Source: Melieria omissa
Lineage: Eukaryota; Arthropoda; Insecta; Diptera; Ulidiidae
Length of the DNA stretch: 64,000 bases
NCBI GenBank assembly: GCA_963971225.1
Contig: OZ020267.1
Location: 54,019,590-54,083,589, forward strand
Direction of reading: 5' to 3'
Positions within the stretch are counted from its first letter, which is position 1, and each line of letters opens with the position of its first letter. Positions 57,285 through 64,000 of this stretch are shown in pieces. Position numbers and translations under genes: made by a program. The notes beneath the pieces were generated by a model. That model was not told where the DNA came from. It saw only the letters and a program-made list of their open reading frames with translations, and did not search any database.

Positions 57285-59392
57285 AGTCTAGTAGACTCTG
57301 GGTGATTGATCCTAGATTGTCAAAGAAGAAATTCCCAAGTGAATTCTTCATAATCCTGAATTATTTTTGAATCTAAACAATGAGGGACAAGTTCAAAGTG
57401 AGGTGAGTTTTCTTCTTCTTTCTTGTCCATACAGCTTCAAAAAAAGTCATCATGCTTGTGTTAATGCCAATTTGACACCACAAAATCGAAATTACTTTTC
57501 TGCTAACCTAATAAAAAGTGCCACGCATAAAAATCGGACTTTTCCTATATACTTTTTATACTTAAGTATCAGCTACCTATATACATATGAATGCAAATGC
57601 ATACAAAGTTCAACATGAGTATGAGCAACAAAAACAAAAACAACAACGATGATAATTCCAAGCCAAGTGCACTTAACTCGAATGATTTTGCAGACTTTAG
57701 CATTGGCATGTTTCTTGTTTTTGGATGCAAAATAATTCGTTTTTTCCCCCACTTCGCCTCATGCTTGTCATACTACATACAACCTATGAAAGGCGCATGC
57801 AAAGGGGGTTTTGAGGGCTCAAATTCTCTCAAATATCTTCTTGTTACAAAAAAAGGTTGAGTGACAAATATGGTTTGAAATGGTATTTGCCTGAAAAGTT
57901 GTGTGCAAAACTTCTTCGAACGAAAATTCTGTGTACACCACTGCAACCTATGTACATATACACACATATACATATATGCGCATGTGCATTGGTTTTTTGT
58001 TGGCATTATTTACATAGTTTTTTTTACACACATAATCACTGACAGCCACGTCATGCTGTGTGTTGTGCAAAAATGCCAGTCACGTTGTGTGCTCAAGTCG
58101 TTGCTTCTCTTCTTCTTGTCCCTACCAATAGTTGTTGTGGCATATTGCGTAAACTTGTGTTGTTGTTGTAACCTTGCATCTGTCTATTGCACTGTGCACT
58201 GCACAAGAATGTGCAGCAGAATGTGCAACGCAAAAATTCGCATTAGGCAGACAACGCTGCACCCTAAAACTGTATGACATCCGCCAAGCGAGCACTCAAT
58301 TCTTGAAAGATTTGGTCGACGTGTGCATTTGGCTGAGGGGCCAAATTGTCCTCAGATGTTTATTGGCTAAGCTGGCATTGAAATATTGATCAATCAGCAA
58401 ATCGTTATGAATTCAGAGTGAAATAATGTGGCAATTTTTACATAAAATATTTTGTTTTTTTTTAATTAAAGTTGGAGTCTACATGAGGACCTGACCCACG
58501 CCTGATTTTAAATGGCAGCACACTTTCATATCCTCGAGTAAGCGCCATACACGAAAAGAAAGAGCAAAACGAAAATAAAAAAGGATTGAAAACAATTTGG
58601 AAAATAGCAAAAATTTCTCCCTCGCCTCAATGCAACGTAAACGAATGCAGCAACGAATTGAATTTTCCGCTGCCATCGACGGTATGAGGAAATTAAACAC
58701 TTTTCCTATTTTCTCGATTTTTCCCGTCCGACCAGTTTCGATCAACGTAAACAACGTTCAACATTATCAACGCCAACATAACCATGGCCTATGACAGTGG
58801 AATGTGAAGAGCAAATGTTGTATAAATTTTATTCGAATGACAGTTTTGAAATTGAACTTTAGTTAGAATGTTCCATATGGTGGATAAACTGTGATCTATA
58901 AGGTCTACAAATGAAAGTGCTCAGTTTAATTCAAAAGTGAAATGCATGTTTCTTGAGCCTCTGGGGATGTTTTTATTGCATTCTAAAGTCGACAAGTTGC
59001 TATCAAGTATGAATTCAGAACTCAGAATCTGTCGATTCAAACTACGCCGGTAATTATTTTCCCCAAAATATCTTTTTCTTAGTTTGACAGCACTGTTACA
59101 GACATCCATGTCGAATTTCAAGTCATAAATGTCATTAATCTTTGAGACTCAAAGTTTGAGTTTTGCTTGGTTTTGGATAACGCAAAAAGTGACTTTTTGA
59201 CTTTTCCAAAGTCTGAAATCAAGTCAACAAAAAATTTAATAAACTCTACGAAAACGTTGAGAATGTTGCAGAGGGCTTACGTGGACCAAGCTCTATGAAA
59301 AACAACAACATTTGATTGGTAAAAAATGTTCAAAGAAGTCAGACAACGCGTTCAAGACGAAGAGCCTCCCGGGCGACTTCTTCTTCAAAAGA
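57285..59392. other. non-coding DNA
   Basis: Includes a 133-bp-type MITE relative (57788-57943). No exon is supported. Confidence 0.4.
57788..57943. mobile_element. relative of the 133-bp-type MITE
   Basis: Shares GGCGCATGCAAAGGGGG near the left, TTGTGTGCAAAACTTCTTCG and TGTGTACACCACTG at the right with 62692-62823 (TTGCATGCAAAACCTCCC, TGTGTACGTCACTG). The left end is degenerate. Confidence 0.55.
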
Positions 59393-59394
59393 AG

Positions 59395-59695
59395 AAGGTA
59401 CAAAGTGAGGTGCTCCGGTGCTTCCTTCGCTCCTCCAAAGAACCAACATATGATGCCCTGTTCTGCTCTAAAACAGGACATGTGTTTCCTGTATGTGAAG
59501 GTCAGATTTGGAAGCCGGTGACCAGACGCAGCTGTCTTTTTGTCCAAATCAAAGCAGTAAGACTTCCATTTTAGGTGCGCAATTCTATTACAAATATCCT
59601 AGTTTTGTCGGCTTCTGAGGTTCAGAAATCAGCTCTGAATCTGTTTGATAATCGACTTAATTGCTTAGCTCGAGGAATAGTTAATCGAAGCAAAT
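59395..59695. repeat. two-copy interspersed repeat, copy X
   Basis: GAGGTGCTCC, TTCCTTCGCTCCTCCAAAGA, ACCAACATATGATG, TTTTGTCCAAATCAAAGCA, TCGGCTTCTGAGGTTCAGAA and AATCTGTTTGATAATCGACT are collinear with 62683-63030. Minus-strand translations of both copies share a CWF-x3-KE pattern, hinting at a decayed coding origin. Class unknown. Confidence 0.6.
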
Positions 59696-61139
59696 ATTTA
59701 AATTTTCTGATTTTCCAGAAAGCAGTAGACATTTATGTCTACAAAACTTTGAGGCCTCTGAAAGTTACTAAAACTTTTTTGAATAACGATTGGGAGACAT
59801 AATACACTAAGTTTCCTTTATGTTTATATCCAAATTTCGTTTTATATGTTTGATGTAGATATGTTTGATGTAGATATATTTGATGCAAACTTTGGTAGCT
59901 ATAAGACTTTATTCGCAATTTCATTCAAAGTATTCAACCAAATATTTGTCAGTGCCGCCTGTTCGCCGTCACTACACTGTGCACCAAATCAACACCATCA
60001 ACACTGTGTTGGCAATCACCAACACCGTCTCACCAATCGATTGTCCGTTTTGTTGCATTTCTATTTTTAGACTCGACGACGGTGCGCTGCAATATTTTTG
60101 TACACTGGCCCACAAGTGGAAGCTGTCTGCAGCTGCAGCTGCAACTGCGACTGTGGCTGTGACGTCTCGCGTTCCTGTTGCTGTTGGCTTTGTTGCACTT
60201 AAAGTTTTTCCTCGCTTGGCTGCAACGCCAAAATGCATGAAAGTCGTAGCAAAACAAAAAAAAAACGCAGTGAATTTTTCTGAATTAAAAAAAAATATGC
60301 TTTTTTTACACTGAACTCGTTTCTGTCGACAGTCGAAAGCCAGAAACTCGTTTCGAACGCGACTTGTTTAAAGTTGAGTGTGTGCGTGTTGCCGACATGA
60401 AATTGTCGGCAGGCAGCCAGCAACCGGCAGCCAGTAAGGCTTCCTGACTGCAGCGACCAAATGGTGGCGCAGCTGCAGCACAGAACTCAACTTTGCGGAA
60501 TTCGAGTGCGGCCTGATTGGGTGTTGGCGTGAACTTGAAACACTTAGTTTTTGGGTCAAATATTTCGTTGGGTGTTGGCTTGGATTTTGCGCCAAACAAG
60601 TAAACATTTGCGTTGGTTTGCTCTGGACAATGGTTGTCAACAAACAGCGAACACATTGATTGCGATTTGTTTACATTTGAGAATTGGACTGTTGTTGTTG
60701 TTTTCAATGGGCGAGTTGGGGTCTGCGGAAGGCCACTGTCTGTCTGCGCGTCTGTCTGTTTTAATGGACACTTAGTTTGGTGTTTAGTTCGTTATAGCTG
60801 GAACATCCTCTCGGCCAATGCCAATGCTCCGATGTCTACTATGTGTAATTCTCAAAGGAAAATGGCGTAAACAAAGCATTAACTGATGTGTATTCTATAT
60901 AAATCGAGAACAGATGTACAAAACAGCTTATTTTGGGCGTAGAACGAACGAAATGGAAAACTTGTAATAATAAACGTTCAGTGTTTTCTTTGGATTGAGT
61001 CGAGGCCAAAGTGTAGTTAAATCTGATTTTTACAACTTCTTTTTGGAATTTTATGAATTCATTGAAATAATGTTTACTCGCTCTGTGATTTTATCTAATA
61101 TTAAGTTATATTTCTTCACATAAACTTACAACAAATTTT
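59696..61139. other. mostly unique non-coding DNA
   Basis: A GC-richer block at 59950-60500 with CTGCAGCTGCAGCTGC near 60127 is fly-like unique DNA. The open frames on both strands have no recognisable domain. Confidence 0.4.
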
Positions 61140-62570
61140 AGACCCAGTCTGATGTTGATTTTCGAACACTAAAAAAGTACTTTTTCCAAATCTTAAATCA
61201 ATGGACGCAATAAATCACGATTACTTTAACCCTTTCTTGACTCTGTGAAATTTGAATAAAAAATACTTGTCTAATTTTTTCTCACTTGAAATGCTTTTTT
61301 CATTTTTGAGGTCAACAGGCCCATAAAATCATGTTTCTTCATACAAATACTTAACCCATTCTTGACCCTGTTAGATTCTGAATTATGCCGAATTATTTCT
61401 CAGTTAAAGTACTTTCAAGTTTGAAGTTAATAGACAAATTTATTCAGTTTCTTCATACAAATTTTTAACCCATAGTCAGATTTAGTTTTTCCAAACAATG
61501 AAAGAAACGTGTCGACAAATTTCTCACTAAGAATATTTTGACCGGGTTTGAAGTCAATAGACTCATTTATTTTTTCATGTGTTTTTTCAGTTTCTTTATA
61601 CGAACTCTTAACCTGTCGTTAATCACTTCAGATTTTTAGTTTTAAAAAAATTAAAAACACGTGCCGAATTATTTATTTGAAGTTATTTTATTAAGTTTGA
61701 AGTCAAAAATTCATACAAACTCTTAACCCGTCGTTGAATTTAATTTTGATTAAATTTTTAACCCATCGTCAGATTTTGTTTTTCAAAAAAATTAAAGTCA
61801 CGTGTCGAGAAATTTCTCAATAAGAATATTTTGCCGAAGTTTGAAGTCAATAGATCCATTTATTCATGTGTTTTCACAGTTTCTCAGTTTCTCGTTGATC
61901 CTTTAAGATTTTGATTTTTGAAAAAATTAAAAAACCTGTCGAATTATTTCTCACTAAAAGTACGTTTTATCAAGTTTCAAGTCAAAAAGCATTAATTCAT
62001 ATTTTTTTCACAGTTTCAAAGTTTTTTTCTATACAAAGTATTAACCCTTTCTTGACTCGGTCAGATTTTGAATTTAAAAAAATTAACCAAATTTTAAGTT
62101 AAACATCCAATTAAATCATGTTTCTCCATACGAAAAGTTTGAATCATCGCTGACACCATCAGATTTTGATTAAAAAAAAATTTAAAACACGTGTCTAACT
62201 ATTTTCGATTTCAAGTCTTTTCAAAAAGCATTAATTCATATTTTTTCACAGTTTCAAAGTTTTTTTCTATACAAAGTATTAACACTTTCTTGACCCGGTC
62301 AGATTTTGAATTTAAAAAAATTAACAACACGCACCGAATTATTTATCGTTTTAAGTTAAACATCCTGTTTCTCCATACAAACTTTCTGCTGACACCATCA
62401 GATTTTGATTTAAAAAAAATTTAAAACACGTGTTTAACTATTTTCGATTTCAAGTGTTTTTATAAATTTTCAAGTCAATCGTTTCATATATTTTTCATAG
62501 TCTTCCCGTATACGAACCTTAACCCATTGTTGAACCCGTTAAATTTTGTTTTTCGCAAAGTTAAAAACTT
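61140..62570 (+). repeat. decayed ~136-bp tandem repeat array, copy 2
   Basis: Same family and orientation as 18655-20200: TTAACCCATTCTTGACCC, CAGATTTTGATT, AAAAAATTAAAAACACG, CGAATTATTT and AAGTTTGAAGTCAATAG recur roughly ten times. A younger two-unit duplication of about 240 bp is visible within it (AAAGCATTAATTCATATTTT at about 61987 and again at about 62226). Confidence 0.8.
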
Positions 62571-62682
62571 CTCCAGGCGCACAGCTCTAATGAAACTTAG
62601 GAGATCTCTTTTGTGGTGTTTGACGTGCTTGATGGCTCAGGTGTTGTCTCCTGCTGTGAGATACAGCATTGCAGTGGAGAAT

Positions 62683-63030
62683 GAGGTGCTCCAGCAACGG
62701 GGGAGGTTTGGGGCTTCAAACCCCCTTATTACAAAATTGCTGGTGAAAAATATTATTCCAAATGTCTTGGGCTAAAAAGTTGCATGCAAAACCTCCCAAA
62801 AAGAAGTCCTGTGTACGTCACTGCGCTTCAGTGTTTCCTTCGCTTCTTCACAGAACCAACACGTGATGTCTTGTTCTCCAAGACAGAACGTGTGATTCAT
62901 GTGCATCTAATTTTTGTCCAAAACAAGGCACAAAGTTCTTCTTTGTTGGCTTCTAAAGATCAGAAATTGTTCCAAATCTGTTTAATGATTGACTTGATGG
63001 CTAAGCTCGACAAACTGTTAAGCGAACCAG
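62683..63030. repeat. two-copy interspersed repeat, copy Y (interrupted)
   Basis: Collinear with copy X at 59395-59695, with a 132-bp MITE inserted after GAGGTGCTC and about 90 bp less in the middle. Confidence 0.6.
62692..62823. mobile_element. 132-bp hAT-like MITE inside repeat copy Y
   Basis: Starts CAGCAACGGGGGAGG and ends TGTGTACGTCACTG. Length, G/C runs (TTTGGGGCTTCAAACCCCC) and the internal GGCTAAAA-type text match the element at 24252-24384. Copy X of the host repeat lacks it, giving an empty-site comparison. Confidence 0.68.
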
Positions 63031-64000
63031 GGATGTAACCCGCTGGTCCAACAAGCTTCGAAGCACATATCGCTGAGGCCGTCTAGTAGCATTTGAGCCC
63101 AAGTTTCTTTATTTTCTGAATCATTTTGCAAAAGATCTTAACTTACTTTTGCAATAATTTAAGATGGCTGACGTTTGCCAAATGAATCAGAAATCATTTT
63201 ATGGGCAATCAATCTGATTAGAGTTTTTTCATAAAAAGGATCTTCACAACATTAAACTCTACTAAAAATTATGTCACCATTTGACGTGTAAAATTTGGCC
63301 CGCAAAAACTTGTTCCCAGTCGGATGTTGGCCAATAAATTTCTCCTAATTTCAGCCAACTGGGGGCCAATGTTGACGTTGCTCACTTTAGGAAATCTTCA
63401 CGTAAATATTTGCGCACAGATTAACTGCTGCCGTGTACCAACCGTTTGCCAGGCAGTCACCGGCGAATATGTAAAGTACACGCAGTATTTTCCAGCGAAA
63501 AGCACTGCAAACATTTGAATATATTTAATCTTTCGCAAACACTGCAAGCTTCGTGTTGCTTTTGTTTTGGTTTTTTTCCATGGGAAACAATGAAGGAAAC
63601 GATGAATACCTTGAAATGGAATTTGTGGAAATTTATAGACCACAAATTTCATTGCATTAGAAGAAAGACAGATAATGCTTGGCTTTTGTTTTCGTGTAAG
63701 CTTCATTTTTTGTTATTTGTTTTTTTGACTCTCTGTCTGTGTGTTTGTGTGTGCGTGTGTGGAAAACAGAAATGTCAACAATTTCCGTTCGTGTCCTTTC
63801 TTTGCACGTTGCTTGCATATTTTTGCAAAAATTTGCTTTCATTTCATTTCAGTTTTGTTTTTGCATATCTTTTTTGTGCCAAGGAGTCGCATTGCAGGAC
63901 GAGCAGCTTTTAATCCGCTTCGTCAAATCGAATGAGAGGCGCAGCTAAAGTCGAAACAAAGACGCGCTCAAGTGACATCTGACATGGACATACAACAACT

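Larger units (their letters stand above)
62571..64000. other. non-coding DNA with repeat copy Y
   Basis: Holds copy Y of the two-copy repeat and its MITE insertion. From about 63290 to the end it is unique-looking fly DNA with a short GT run near 63740-63755. No exon is supported. Confidence 0.4.

Noticed and set aside
60306..60707. 133-codon minus-strand open frame in a GC-richer block
   Set aside because: Mixed composition makes it look plausible, but there is no domain, the competing frame is also open, and no splice partner was found.
1..64000. CRISPR arrays, bacterial operons, LTR retrotransposons or endogenous viral genes
   Set aside because: Tandem repeats here lack repeat-spacer structure, no prokaryotic gene order exists, and I saw no gag, protease, integrase or envelope motifs nor paired long terminal repeats.

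Overview
The window looks like a stretch of a higher-fly (Diptera, probably tephritid-like) chromosome. The evidence is a spliced gene with GT-AG introns, many short CAA/GTT and AAAAT runs, several mariner families, CAG...CTG hAT-type miniature elements, a tRNA-derived SINE and 5'-truncated non-LTR retrotransposons. The taxon is inferred from this flavour, not proven. There is no bacterial-type gene organisation, no CRISPR array and no rRNA or intact tRNA gene.

Layout. 1-6.9 kb: non-coding DNA with a LINE 3' fragment, a PIF/Harbinger-like MITE (1974-2404), a pogo-like MITE (3037-3556) with a mariner remnant 9 bp beyond it (3566-4511), and an hAT-like MITE (4827-5302). 6.88-10.36 kb: the only convincing host gene, two exons on the minus strand (10357-10097, then 7358-6880) joined by a phase-0 intron with good splice sites. 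That intron holds decayed tandem repeats and an hAT-like MITE ending 31 bp inside the donor. 11-16 kb: a large AAAAT array and an hAT-like MITE (perfect 8-bp target duplication) split by an internally deleted mariner. 16-24 kb: unique-looking fly DNA, a ~136-bp decayed tandem array interrupted by a third mariner, a second AAAAT array and a SINE. 24-32 kb: a 133-bp MITE, a LINE 3' end with poly(A), a SINE, and decayed tandem arrays of about 190 bp and about 75 bp period. 34.8-41.9 kb: two copies of a CACTG-ended element, a LINE fragment with reverse transcriptase and RNase H pieces, and a 2.4-kb interspersed element carrying a 267-bp tandem array. 42-52 kb: unique DNA, a very AT-rich block (46.4-48.1 kb), a GC-richer block (48.9-50.6 kb) that could hold a promoter or 5' exon, and a 235-bp repeat split by a TA-flanked MITE. 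53.6-55.1 kb: a 62-63-bp minisatellite directly upstream of a decayed mariner. 57-63 kb: a SINE, more 133-bp-type MITEs, a two-copy interspersed repeat, and a second array of the ~136-bp repeat.

The rest of the window (about 53 kb) shows no supported host exon and is most simply large intron or intergenic DNA. The strongest observations are structural: nested insertions with readable target duplications, three differently deleted mariners, and several decayed tandem arrays of distinct period, one of which may have been amplified out of a mariner transposase gene. I found no convincing new multi-gene system.
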